This document shows positions 25,956-34,244 of a stretch of DNA of 64,000 nt, piece after piece. Both the position numbers and the translations under genes were made by a program. Within the stretch, counting starts at the first letter, position 1; each line of letters opens with the position of its first letter. The notes under the pieces were generated by a model. That model had not been told where the DNA came from. It saw nothing but the letters and a program-made list of their open reading frames with translations, and searched no databases. The stretch covers positions 1-64,000 of the forward strand of contig NZ_JALMUV010000001.1 in NCBI RefSeq assembly GCF_023155275.1. The letters are read 5' to 3'. Origin of the DNA: Streptomyces rhizoryzae (lineage in GTDB: Bacteria > Actinomycetota > Actinomycetes > Streptomycetales > Streptomycetaceae).

Positions 25956-26295
25956 GCATCATGGTTGCACTCGGGCGGGAGAAATGCCCGGATGGTTTGG
26001 ATACGTCTATTCGCCCCGGGGCCCTGCCTCCCACCCCTCTTCTCCCCCTCCCCGCCCCAAGGCGCCCGAGCAAGCCGACCGCCGTGCCCAGGGACGTAGC
26101 ACCGACCCGCCCCGCGACGACGTATCACCGGCCTGCCCCGCGGCGCATCATCGACCCGCCCCGCGCCGTAACGCCGACCTGACCGCGGGGCGCGCGGCCG
26201 ACCTGACCGCATGACGCGCCATCCACCCGCATGACGCGCCGCCCGCCCGCGCGACGCACCGCCCACCCCGAGGCGCACCGCCGCCCCGCCACGTG
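25956..26295. other. intergenic region with 20-bp degenerate repeats
   Basis: These 340 bases have no gene. A CCGCATGACGCGCC unit is repeated around 26206-26245, with looser copies on either side. The part next to the phosphatase start is the only AT-richer spot and may hold its promoter. Confidence 0.5.
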
Positions 26296-26706
26296 CTACT
26301 CGATGACCAGTTCGACCTCGATGTTCCCCTGCGTGGCCTTGGAGTACGGGCAGAAGCGGTGGGTTTCCTCGACGAGCCGGCGGCCGGTCTCGCCGGAGAG
26401 GGTGTCGGGGAGTTCCACCCGCATGACGACGGCGAGCCCGAAACCGGTGGCGTCCTTGCCGAGCGAGACCTCGGCGGTGACCGAGACGTCCTTGGTGTCC
26501 AGGCCCGCCCGGCGGCCGACGTTGGCCATCGCGCTGGCGAAGCAGGCGGCGTAGCCCGCGGCGAAGAGCTGCTCCGGGTTGGTGCCGGCGCCGTCGCCGC
26601 CGAGGGCCGGGGGCATGGCCAGGGCGAGATCGAGCCGGCCGTCGGAGCTGACGGCCCGGCCCTCGCGGCCGTTGGCGGTGGCGACGGCGGTGTAGAGCGC
26701 GTCCAT
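26296..26706 (-). CDS. ohr: organic hydroperoxide resistance protein (Ohr/OsmC family)
   Basis: The product has 136 residues, the usual Ohr length. Both catalytic cysteines are in place: Cys55 in YAACFASA and Cys119 in HRFCPYSKAT. Ohr reduces organic hydroperoxides as a cytosolic thiol peroxidase, recycled by lipoylated protein. It is divergent from a MarR-type regulator that must be OhrR, across a 271-bp region with palindromic operators. The start is fixed by AAGGGA before ATG. Confidence 0.95.
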   Translation of the reverse strand: MDALYTAVATANGREGRAVSSDGRLDLALAMPPALGGDGAGTNPEQLFAAGYAACFASAMANVGRRAGLDTKDVSVTAEVSLGKDATGFGLAVVMRVELPDTLSGETGRRLVEETHRFCPYSKATQGNIEVELVIE

Positions 26707-26820
26707 GAGGGGTCCCTTCGGGATGCGGAGAGGGGGAGGTGACCGGCCGGACCGGTGCGCCGGCGGCCCACCGGGCACCCCCAAGGGGCCCGGCGAGCCT
26801 TCACCCTCACACAGGAATGA

Positions 26821-26847
26821 GTTGTGTGCAACTTGATTGCGCGCAAT
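26821..26847. promoter_or_regulatory. OhrR operator
   Basis: The palindrome GTTGTGTGCAAC (26821-26832) and the perfect 12-bp palindrome ATTGCGCGCAAT (26836-26847) have centres 15 bp apart in the divergent ohr/ohrR region, in an AT-rich patch. MarR-family OhrR repressors bind such sites. Confidence 0.75.
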
Positions 26848-26965
26848 TAACCTGAGCGCGATTAAGCCGGGCGCCCATCCCGCCCCTCGCCCACCCTCCA
26901 CGAGCCCCCGCCCCCTCGATCGCCGCACAATCAGATCGCCCGCAGCCCACCAACCCACCGGGCGC

Positions 26966-26971
26966 TAGCCT
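26966..26971 (+). promoter_or_regulatory. -10 box TAGCCT for leaderless ohrR
   Basis: TAGCCT is followed by six bases and the ATG at 26978. No ribosome site is present. Confidence 0.6.
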
Positions 26972-26977
26972 GGCGGC

Positions 26978-27430
26978 ATGAGCTCGCTGCCCGTTTCCGA
27001 TGCCGAACTGCTCCGCCTCGACCATCAGGTCTGCTTCTCGCTGCATGCCGCCTCGCGGGCGTTCGGGGGCGTCTACCGGGAGGCGCTCAAGGAGCTGGGG
27101 CTCACCTACCCCCAGTACCTGGTGATGCTGGTGCTGTGGGAGCACGGGCCGGAGCCGGTCAAGCGCATCGGTGAGCGGCTGCGGCTGGACTCCGGGACGC
27201 TCTCGCCGCTGCTCAAGCGGCTGGAGGCGGCGGGCCTGGTGCGCCGGGAGCGGAGTGCGGAGGACGAGCGGTCGGTGATCATCCGGCTGACCGGGGCCGG
27301 TACGGAGCTGCGGGAGCGGGCACTGCCGGTGCCGCGCCGGATGCTGGCCGCCACCGGGCTCACCGTCGAGGAACTGCGTACGCTGCGCGGCCTGTTGGGG
27401 CGGGTCACCGGGGCGCTGGACGCGACCTGA
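26978..27430 (+). CDS. ohrR: MarR-family organic peroxide sensor OhrR
   Basis: This 150-residue winged-helix MarR protein carries the reactive N-terminal cysteine of the OhrR class (Cys19 in HQVCFSLH). Organic peroxides oxidise this residue and release the repressor from DNA. The recognition-helix region is GTLSPLLKRLEAAGLV and the wing is RRERSAEDERSVIIRLT. It should repress both itself and ohr. The start has no ribosome site and appears leaderless. Confidence 0.92.
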   Translation: MSSLPVSDAELLRLDHQVCFSLHAASRAFGGVYREALKELGLTYPQYLVMLVLWEHGPEPVKRIGERLRLDSGTLSPLLKRLEAAGLVRRERSAEDERSVIIRLTGAGTELRERALPVPRRMLAATGLTVEELRTLRGLLGRVTGALDAT

Positions 27431-27467
27431 GGGCGCGCCGCCGGACCGGCGGGCGGCGGGCGCACCA

Positions 27468-27548
27468 CGCGCGGACAGGCGCGCGGACAGGCGTGCGGAC
27501 AGGCGTGCGGACAGGTGTACGGACAGGTGTACGGACGGGCGTCCGGGC
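27468..27548. repeat. 12-bp tandem repeat, about six units
   Basis: The unit is GCGYGCGGACAG with two drifted copies (GTGTACGGACAG). It lies downstream of ohrR and upstream of the ACP cluster. The stretch 27431-27772 has no gene. Confidence 0.85.
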
Positions 27549-27772
27549 CGTGCCTCGGAGCCCGTTCGGGCGTTGGACAGCGTGCCGTCCGGCGAGCGGC
27601 GCGGGGGCCTCTCCGCCACTCCGGTGCGCCCATCACCCCATTGAGCTACCACGGTTGGGGAGCGTCCGGAACAAAGGCGTATAAAGGGTGGCCAAACCAG
27701 CCGGAGCCACCGGCGAAATCCCGCCCAGGACACGGTTGGCAGCATCGCCTACGAGCACCGGAGGAGCGCCAC

Positions 27773-28006
27773 GTGAATGCGGCAGAAGTCGTCAACACCT
27801 TGCTGGAGGAGCGGTTCGGGGTCGCGCGGGACGAGGTGACCGCGGATACCGCGCTGCGCAGTCTGCGGCTGGACTCGCTCGCACTGGAGGAGCTGCGGGT
27901 GCTCATCGAGGAGCAGCTGGACATCAACCTCGAAGAGGTGTCGCTGACCTCGCGCGACACCGTGGGACAGCTGGTGGCGGCCATCGACGGCAAAGTCGCG
28001 GCGTGA
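27773..28006 (+). CDS. acyl carrier protein
   Basis: The product has 77 residues: a four-helix ACP with the phosphopantetheine site LRLDSLALEEL, where the Ser of DSL carries the arm. The N-terminal helix NAAEVVNTLLEERFG and the acidic helix II are as expected. The GTG start has an ideal GGAGGAG site seven bases upstream. Its stop overlaps the start of the ketosynthase gene by four bases (GTGA), so the two are made together. Whether it serves fatty-acid, polyketide or another acyl substrate is not known. Confidence 0.9.
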   Translation: MNAAEVVNTLLEERFGVARDEVTADTALRSLRLDSLALEELRVLIEEQLDINLEEVSLTSRDTVGQLVAAIDGKVAA

Positions 28007-29244
28007 CGGGGCGCCAGCGGCCGTTCGCCGCGGCCGTGACGGGGCTGGGGCTGGTGACCGCGGCAGGGGTCGGGGCGAAGGCCACCTGGCACGCCGTCAC
28101 CCATGACGTGGTGCCCGCCAACGTCTCGCACCAGCCCCAACTCGCCGATCTGCCGTGCGACTTCATGTACACCGCGGCGGATCTGGATCCGACCGCGCAG
28201 CTGGGGGTGGCCGCCCAGCGGCTGATGGACCGGTTCGCGCAGCTGGCGGTGATCGCCGCGCGGGAGGCGGTCGGTGATGCCGGGCTGGACCCGGAGACGT
28301 GGGACAGCGGCCGGGTCGCGGTGGTGATCGGTTCGGCGCACGGCGGGCTGCCGTTCTACGACCAGCAGAGCGCGGCGATGGCCGGGCACGGTGCGCGGCG
28401 GGTCTCCCCCAAGCTCGCGCCGCTGACCGTCGTCAACGGCGCGGCCAGCAGCGTCTGCATGGACCTCGGGGCACAGGGGCCCAGTCTGGGGGTGGCGACG
28501 GCGTGTTCGTCGGGGACCGTGGCGGTGGGTACCGCGCACCAGCTGCTGCGGGCCGGGGCGTGTGACATCGCGATCGCGGGCGGTGCCGAGTCGGTGCTGT
28601 CCCGGTTGCTGGTGGCCAGTGCCTGCCAGATGAAGGCGGTGTCCACCCGGCGGGAGGATCCGGCCGCGGCCTGCCGGCCGTTCGACACGGACCGGGACGG
28701 GTTCGTGATCGGCGAGGGGGCGGGGCTGCTGGTGCTGGAGCGGCCGGAGCACGCCAGGGCCCGGCGGGCGCCGATCCGGGCGCAGATCGCCGGTTACGGT
28801 GCGTCCAGTGACGCGTACGCGGTGGTGGCGCCGGATCCGGAGGGGCGGGGCGTCGAGCGGGCGCTGCGCAGCGCGCTGGCGGACGCCGGGGTGGCGGCCG
28901 GTGACGTGGGGCATGTGAACGCGCACGGTACGTCGACGGTGCTGAACGACCGGATCGAGGCGGTGATGCTGCGGCGGGTGCTCGGCGAGGGGCCGCTGGT
29001 GACGTCGACGAAGGCGATGACGGGGCACACGCTGGGGGCCGCGGGCGGGATCGAGACCGCGCTGACGGTGCTGGCGCTGGAGCAGCAGCTGGTGCCGCCG
29101 ACCGCGAATCTCACCGTGCCCGATCCCCGGATCCCGGTCGAGGTGGTGCGGGACGAGGCCCGGCCGGCGGTGTTCGACTGCGCGGTGAAGACGTCGCTGG
29201 GGTTCGGGGGCCACAATGCGGCGCTCGTGCTGACCCGCGGCTGA
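28003..29244 (+). CDS. beta-ketoacyl-ACP synthase (FabF/KAS-II type)
   Basis: This 413-residue KAS has the complete Cys-His-His active site: Cys168 (ATACSSGT), His308 (NAHGTST) and His342 (MTGHTLGAAG). It should condense an acyl-thioester with malonyl-ACP. It is overlapped with the dedicated ACP and followed 102 bp later by an alpha/beta-hydrolase. No ketoreductase, acyltransferase, dehydratase or chain-length factor is nearby, so any cycle would be short or would borrow from primary metabolism. Confidence 0.9.
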   Translation: MTGRQRPFAAAVTGLGLVTAAGVGAKATWHAVTHDVVPANVSHQPQLADLPCDFMYTAADLDPTAQLGVAAQRLMDRFAQLAVIAAREAVGDAGLDPETWDSGRVAVVIGSAHGGLPFYDQQSAAMAGHGARRVSPKLAPLTVVNGAASSVCMDLGAQGPSLGVATACSSGTVAVGTAHQLLRAGACDIAIAGGAESVLSRLLVASACQMKAVSTRREDPAAACRPFDTDRDGFVIGEGAGLLVLERPEHARARRAPIRAQIAGYGASSDAYAVVAPDPEGRGVERALRSALADAGVAAGDVGHVNAHGTSTVLNDRIEAVMLRRVLGEGPLVTSTKAMTGHTLGAAGGIETALTVLALEQQLVPPTANLTVPDPRIPVEVVRDEARPAVFDCAVKTSLGFGGHNAALVLTRG

Positions 29245-29346
29245 CCAGCCGTTTTACCGGGGCCCGGCGGTGGCGGGCCCCGTTCGTGTGCTCCGGCGGG
29301 TTCGGGTTCCGGGCGCGTTCGGATTCTGTGCGAGAGGGAAGCAGCC

Positions 29347-30237
29347 ATGTCCGAGGAAGTGATCCGCTCGCTGTCGGTGAGCGGGGTGCCGTACGCGTAC
29401 CGGGTGGTGCGGCAGCCGGAGCGGCGGACCGAGCCCGTCGTGGTGCTGGGGGGTGCGTTGCAGGGGATGTTCGGCTGGCCGCAGATGGAGGAGCAGCTGG
29501 GGGCGGTGGCGGACGTGGTGACCGCGGACCTGCCGGGGATGGGGAGCGCGGGGCCGCTGCCGCCGGGGCCGGGCATCGAGGTGCTGTGCGCGGCGATCCT
29601 GGGGGTCATCGACGATCTCGGGGCGCCGCGGGTCAATCTGTTCGGCTTCTCCTACGGGGCGGGGCTGGCCTTCGGGTGCGCGCGGCGCTTCCCGGAGCGG
29701 ATCGCGCGGCTGGCGCTGGGCGGGGTGCCGGCGCACATCACCGAGGAGCAGGTGGCGCACTGGCGGCGGGCCGCGGGGTTCCTGCGGCGGGGGGACACCG
29801 ACACGTTCGCGTCGATGGTCGCGGAGGGGCTGCTGTGCCGGGACGAGCACCGGCCGGTGGCCCGGCGGGAGCTGGCCTACCGCTATGTGCGGCGGGCGAT
29901 GCTACAGGCGGCGCTGCACTCCCCGCACGCGGTGGAGTCGCTGCGCCGGGCGCTGACCGACCGGCCGGACTTCTCGGGGGGCCTGGCGGGGCTGCCGGCG
30001 CTGGTCTTCAGTGGCGAGCACGACACGGTGACGCCGCCGGCGCGGCAGCGGGAGTTCGCGGCGACGCTGGCGGGCAGCCGTTTCCTGACGATCCCGGAGG
30101 CGGACCACTGGGTGGTGCTGGAACGTCCTGAGGTGGTCACGGAGTTGGCGGTGCGCTTCTTCACGGACCGGCCGCTGGAGGACGCCGTGCCGGGGCCGGA
30201 GGCCGCGGGGGCGGTGGCCGGGACGGCGCGGGCGTGA
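29347..30237 (+). CDS. alpha/beta-hydrolase in the ACP-ketosynthase cluster
   Basis: The product has 296 residues. The nucleophile elbow is GFSYGAG, the acid is in GEHDTVTPP and the histidine in EADHWVVLE. It could be a type II thioesterase, a cyclase or a lactonase acting on the ketosynthase product. AGGGAAGC stands before the ATG. The C-terminus is a short Ala/Gly-rich tail. It is on the same strand as the ACP and ketosynthase genes and probably in one transcript. Confidence 0.85.
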   Translation: MSEEVIRSLSVSGVPYAYRVVRQPERRTEPVVVLGGALQGMFGWPQMEEQLGAVADVVTADLPGMGSAGPLPPGPGIEVLCAAILGVIDDLGAPRVNLFGFSYGAGLAFGCARRFPERIARLALGGVPAHITEEQVAHWRRAAGFLRRGDTDTFASMVAEGLLCRDEHRPVARRELAYRYVRRAMLQAALHSPHAVESLRRALTDRPDFSGGLAGLPALVFSGEHDTVTPPARQREFAATLAGSRFLTIPEADHWVVLERPEVVTELAVRFFTDRPLEDAVPGPEAAGAVAGTARA

Positions 30238-30686
30238 GGGGGCGGGGCGGCGCGCGGGGCCCGGAGGGCTACGTGGTGTAGCGGGGTGGGTGCGCAGAGG
30301 TGGGCCGGTTCGCCGCGGGCGGGCCGGCCCCGCCGCGTTGTGAGCCAGGCAACAAACTGCCGTGTCCGGAGGGGGTCTTGGGGCGGCGAAACGGTGATGC
30401 CGGGCACGCGACGTACGTCACGTACGGCCCGGCCTAGTGGTGTGCGGGGGCGGGGCGGGGCGGAATCAAGCGGTGCATTGCGGACATCTGCCCTCAAGGC
30501 ACGAAGTTCGGTAGTACATCACATCATTGCCTCCGTCCCGGGGCGGCGCTAACCATGTTTCCGGTAGCACCGAGAACGAGCCTGCGGACTCCGCCGGAGC
30601 GGCGAGCGCGGCACTGACCCTCGGTCCCCCACGACACCGAAGGCCACCTCCGGCCGCCTCCACGCCCTGGAAGAGGTCACCACCGC
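30238..30686 (+). promoter_or_regulatory. upstream region of transglycosylase 1, with sequence shared with 31870-32243
   Basis: These 449 bases contain an element, GGGCACGCGACGTACGTCAC, at about 30401-30420 that recurs identically upstream of the second transglycosylase; its core GACGTACGTC is a perfect palindrome. Further on both regions share GGACAT, then CACGAAG, GTAGTA and TCATTGCC at 30480-30530, and a TAACCATG-N-TTCCG block with a small open frame (ATG at 30555, 20 codons, starting MFPVAPRT). A GGAAGAGG ribosome site stands before ATG. Confidence 0.6.
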
Positions 30687-31388
30687 ATGCCCATGCCCCA
30701 GTTCTCCCTGCCCCGCACCCTCCGCATCACCCGCACGCACAAGGTCTCCGCCGCCCTGGTGGCGTCCGCGAGCTGCGCGGCCGCGCTGGCCATGACCGCG
30801 GCGCCGAGCAACGCCGCGGCGCCCGCCGCGCAGGCGTCCGCCGTGGTCAAGCCGGTCAGCGCCAACGGCCTGCCGGTCGTCGCGAAGGAGAAGCCCGCGC
30901 AGCAGGACGGCGCGGCGACCCGCTCGGTCGCGGACGGCCTGAAGGTGACCGCGGTCGCCGCGCAGGGCCACGCCGCCGAGCAGGCCGCGAACCGGTCCGC
31001 GGAGCGCACGGACATCGCCAAGGACGCGCCGAAGGCCGCGCCCAAGGCGCCCGCGCCGAAGAAGTACGCCAACAACCTCGACGGCTGGATCCGCCAGTCC
31101 CTGGACATCATGAAGACCAAGGGCATCCCCGGCAGCTACGAGGGTCTGCACCGCAACATCATGCGGGAGTCCAGCGGCAACCCGTACGCCATCAACAACT
31201 GGGACATCAACGCCCGCAACGGCATACCCTCCAAGGGCCTGCTCCAGGTGATCCAGCCCACCTTCGACACCTACCACGTCGCGGGTACGGCCCATAACCT
31301 CTACGACCCGGTGGCCAACATCACCGCCGCCGCCAACTACGCGGCGCACCGGTACGGCTCCATCGACAACGTCAACTCCGCCTACTGA
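30687..31388 (+). CDS. secreted transglycosylase SLT-domain protein 1
   Basis: The product has 233 residues. A Sec signal peptide ends near APSNAAA (about 37-43). A variable Ala/Lys-rich spacer follows, then an SLT/lysozyme-like domain (130-233) with the catalytic Glu in IMRESSGNP and the downstream GIPSKGLLQVIQPTF. It probably cleaves peptidoglycan glycan strands in the wall. The C-terminal 100 residues are almost identical to the protein at 32244-32915. A second ATG (30693) two codons later is possible. A strong terminator follows. Confidence 0.88.
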   Translation: MPMPQFSLPRTLRITRTHKVSAALVASASCAAALAMTAAPSNAAAPAAQASAVVKPVSANGLPVVAKEKPAQQDGAATRSVADGLKVTAVAAQGHAAEQAANRSAERTDIAKDAPKAAPKAPAPKKYANNLDGWIRQSLDIMKTKGIPGSYEGLHRNIMRESSGNPYAINNWDINARNGIPSKGLLQVIQPTFDTYHVAGTAHNLYDPVANITAAANYAAHRYGSIDNVNSAY

Positions 31389-31425
31389 GGCGACGTTCGG
31401 CGCCGGATCCCGGCGCCCCGGCAGT

Positions 31426-31470
31426 ACGGCAATGGCCCTGCCCGCGATGTGCGGGCAGGGCCATTGCCGT
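31426..31470. terminator. 20-bp perfect hairpin terminator
   Basis: A perfect 20-bp stem (31426-31445 with 31451-31470) closes a 5-base loop between the convergent transglycosylase 1 and small His-rich genes. Confidence 0.92.
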
Positions 31471-31479
31471 TGGCGGTTC

Positions 31480-31692
31480 TCAGTACATGTGCCGGTGGCG
31501 CGAGGGGCCGCCGAAGAGGACGTCGAGGACGTGTCCGGCGATGCGCAGGCCCGCGCGCTCCTTGGGCGTCAGGCGGTGCTGGTGGCTGTGGTGCCCGCGG
31601 TGGTGGTCGGCGGGGGCCGCGGCGGCGGGTCCGGCGGCGAGGAATCCGGCGGCGGCGAGACCGGTGAGCACGACGGCGATGCGACGGAGCAT
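31480..31692 (-). CDS. small exported His-rich protein
   Basis: The product has 70 residues: a clear Sec signal peptide (MLRRIAVVLTGLAAAGFLA, then AGPAAAAPA), followed by about 40 residues rich in His (DHHRGHHSHQHR and, at the end, SRHRHMY). It could bind metal. AGGGAAG lies before the ATG. I do not recognise a family. Confidence 0.6.
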   Translation of the reverse strand: MLRRIAVVLTGLAAAGFLAAGPAAAAPADHHRGHHSHQHRLTPKERAGLRIAGHVLDVLFGGPSRHRHMY

Positions 31693-32243
31693 GAGCACTT
31701 CCCTACGGTGAGTTGCGGCTGTGCGTGGTCTCACTCTCGGGGGCCCCTCCGGCCGCCGCCATCCGACAGTCCGGGTGCTGCTACGAACGGACCAGCGGCA
31801 CCGCCGCATCGACGGACCGGGGGGCGCGAGGGGTTGCCGGTGCGCCCCGGAGGGGTGAAGTGGGCGGTGCGGACGGGCATTTCGCGGTGTGACCCAGGCA
31901 ACTCGCAAGGGGTGCCGGAGGGGCTTTCCGGGGGGCCGGCGGGTGACCCCGGGCACGCGACGTACGTCACGTACGAGGCGGCGTAGTCGTCGCGGTGGCG
32001 GGCCGGGCCCGTAACCACGGGGAAAATAACAGAGCAATACGGACATTGCGCCCTCTCTCACGAAGAGGGGTAGTAAAAGGGGTCATTGCCACCCGCCGGG
32101 TCGGCCGTTAACCATGGATTCCGTCGCACCGAGAGCGCACCGCACCTCCCGCCCCGATGGCGAACGCGGCCGCAAGGCTCCGGTCCGAACGCGCCAACGA
32201 TGGCCGCCTCCCCGCTCCCGTACCTGGAAGAGGTCACCCCCGT
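31693..32243 (+). promoter_or_regulatory. upstream region of transglycosylase 2 (duplicate of 30238-30686)
   Basis: The palindromic element (GACGTACGTC) recurs at 31958-31967, and the GGACAT, CACGAAG, GTAGTA, TCATTGCC and TAACCATG-TTCCG blocks recur at 32035-32125, in the same order as upstream of transglycosylase 1. The small frame from ATG 32114 starts MDSVAPRA, resembling MFPVAPRT of the first copy. The left part (31693-31860) also serves as upstream of the minus-strand His-rich gene. Confidence 0.6.
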
Positions 32244-32915
32244 ATGCCCAAGTTCACCCTGCCCCGCGCTGCCCGGATCTCCCGCGTCACCCGCACCCAC
32301 AAGGTCGCCGTGGCCGTTCTGGCCGCCGCCGGCGCCACCACGGGTCTGGCCGCGACCGCCGCCCCGGGCAACGCCGCGACCCCGGCGGTGCACGCCTCCG
32401 CCGCGGTCAAGCCGGTGAGCACCAACGGGATGCCCGCGAAGGCCGATGCCAAGGCCGCCGGCGCCGAGGCCGCGCGCCCGGCCGGCGCGACCGTCGCGGA
32501 CCACATCAAGGTCACCGCCGTGGCCAAGCAGGACCGCGCCGCCGCCCAGGCCGTCAGCCGCTCGGCCGACCGCCCGGCCGCGCCGAAGAAGTACACCGAC
32601 AACCTCGACGGCTGGATCCGCCAGTCCCTGGACATCATGAAGGCCAAGGGCATCCCCGGCAGCTACGAGGGCCTGCACCGCAACATCATGCGGGAGTCCA
32701 GCGGCAACCCCAACGCCGTGAACGACTGGGACGTCAACGCCAAGGCCGGCATACCCTCCAAGGGCCTGCTCCAGGTGATCCAGCCCACGTTCGACACGTA
32801 CCACGTGGACGGCACCGCCCATAACCTCACCGACCCGGTGGCCAACATCACCGCCGCCGCCAACTACGCGGCGCACCGGTACGGCTCGATCGACAACGTG
32901 AACTCCGCCTACTGA
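32244..32915 (+). CDS. secreted transglycosylase SLT-domain protein 2
   Basis: The product has 223 residues with the same architecture as transglycosylase 1: signal peptide (cleavage near APGNAAT), variable Ala-rich spacer, and SLT domain with the catalytic Glu in IMRESSGNP. The spacer and signal peptide differ more than the catalytic domain, which fits old tandem duplication with conserved activity, or gene conversion of the 3' half. GGAAGAGG stands before ATG as in copy 1. Confidence 0.88.
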   Translation: MPKFTLPRAARISRVTRTHKVAVAVLAAAGATTGLAATAAPGNAATPAVHASAAVKPVSTNGMPAKADAKAAGAEAARPAGATVADHIKVTAVAKQDRAAAQAVSRSADRPAAPKKYTDNLDGWIRQSLDIMKAKGIPGSYEGLHRNIMRESSGNPNAVNDWDVNAKAGIPSKGLLQVIQPTFDTYHVDGTAHNLTDPVANITAAANYAAHRYGSIDNVNSAY

Positions 32916-32966
32916 TCCACGGCGGACGACCGGCGAAGCGGCGACTTTGGCGCGTTCGCCGCTGAG

Positions 32967-33007
32967 ACGGAGAGCGGGTCCCGGCACTGCCGGGGCCCGC
33001 TCTCCGT
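32967..33007 (+). terminator. hairpin after transglycosylase 2
   Basis: A stem of up to 18 bp (32967-33007, one G-U pair) closes a small loop 51 bases after the stop. The rest of 33008-33194 is spacer and promoter for the next gene. Confidence 0.85.
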
Positions 33008-33194
33008 GTGCCACGGGCGCCGGGCGGGGGCCGCGCGGGGGCGCCCGGACGGGTGAGATGGCCGGGCCGGTCGGCGGACCGGGGGCCTGCTTAGCCATGG
33101 AATGCGGCATTTCAGCGTATATGTCTTTTCATCGGCAGGGTCCTGCTCACAAGCTGCCGAAACTGACTCGACCGAAGTCCTTCGGAGGCACGCG

Positions 33195-34070
33195 ATGCCC
33201 TTGCGCAGATCCGCACCGGCCCGCCGTAGGGTCCCCCTGGCGGCCGGCTCCCTCGTCTCATTCGTCACCGTGCTCGCACTGCCCCTCACCCTCCCCGGCA
33301 CCGCGACCGCGACCCCGGAAGCCGGCCGCACCCCGGCCCACCCCGAGCAGGACTGGATGGGCTCGACCATCGCCACGCACGAGGGCATCGAGCGGGCCGG
33401 CGGCTCGGAACCGCGCAACGCCTGGTCGCGGAAGTCCGTCGCCGGGGTCGACGTCTCCAGCCACAACGGCAACGTCAGCTGGAAGAAGCTGCGCCGCATG
33501 GGCGTGCGGTTCGCCTACGTCAAGGCCACCGAGGGGACGAGCTACACCAACCCCTACTTCACCCAGCAGTACCGGGGCTCGTACCACGCGGGCATGATCC
33601 ACGGGGCGTACCACTTCGCGCTGCCGGACCACTCCGGCGGTGCCACCCAGGCCCGCTTCTTCGCGCGGCACGGCGGCGGCTGGTCGGCGGACGGCCGGAC
33701 GCTGCCCGGCGCGCTCGACATGGAGTACAACCCCTACGGCGCGACCTGCTACGGCAAGAGCCACTCCGGCATGGTCAGCTGGATCGCCGACTTCGTGCGC
33801 GCCTACCGCGAGGAGACCGGCCGGGACGCGGTGATCTACACCTCGACGAACTGGTGGAAGCGGTGCACCGGCAATTCCGGCCGGTTCGGGCGGACCAACC
33901 CGCTGTGGATCCCGCGCTACGGGTCCTCGGTCGGCACCCTGCCGGGCGGCTGGCGGTTCCACAGCATCTGGCAGCACACCTCCTCGGGGCGCACGGTCGG
34001 CGACCACAACCGCTTCAACGGCCCGTACAGCCGGCTCAAGGTGCTGGCCAACGGCGAGGACGACGACTGA
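33195..34070 (+). CDS. secreted GH25 muramidase
   Basis: The product has 291 residues: a signal peptide with a long basic n-region (MPLRRSAPARRR), cleavage near TATATP, then a single GH25 (1,4-beta-N-acetylmuramidase) domain. GH25 signature parts are AGVDVSSHNGNVSW at the start of the domain and LDMEYNPYG with the catalytic acidic residues, plus YHFALP. No wall-binding repeat is present. It cleaves peptidoglycan outside the cell. The ATG at 33195 with GGAGG is preferred to an upstream ATG at 33102. Confidence 0.9.
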   Translation: MPLRRSAPARRRVPLAAGSLVSFVTVLALPLTLPGTATATPEAGRTPAHPEQDWMGSTIATHEGIERAGGSEPRNAWSRKSVAGVDVSSHNGNVSWKKLRRMGVRFAYVKATEGTSYTNPYFTQQYRGSYHAGMIHGAYHFALPDHSGGATQARFFARHGGGWSADGRTLPGALDMEYNPYGATCYGKSHSGMVSWIADFVRAYREETGRDAVIYTSTNWWKRCTGNSGRFGRTNPLWIPRYGSSVGTLPGGWRFHSIWQHTSSGRTVGDHNRFNGPYSRLKVLANGEDDD

Positions 34071-34071
34071 C

Positions 34072-34094
34072 GAAGCCCGGCGCGCCGGGCTTTC
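34072..34094 (+). terminator. short palindromic terminator
   Basis: A 9-bp perfect stem (34073-34081 with 34084-34092) begins two bases after the muramidase stop and ends in a TTTC run. Confidence 0.75.
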
Positions 34095-34244
34095 GGAGAA
34101 AGCGGAGCGAACCGGAAAAGGAACCCACGTACTGGCGGAAAGGCGCCTGCAACCCTCCCCGTCCGGCCGGTGTCCAACAGGTGCAGCACCGAAAAGAACG
34201 CGGTGCACGACCATGCACAGGACACCACCTGACGGGGGTTTTCC

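Noticed and set aside
27493..27684. Repeat peptide RTGV encoded by the 12-bp array
   Set aside because: No ribosome site or protein family; explained by the minisatellite.
30240..30686. Cyclic di-AMP (ydaO) riboswitch upstream of the transglycosylases
   Set aside because: Streptomyces wall-hydrolase genes often carry one, but I could not find its conserved helices or loops in either leader.
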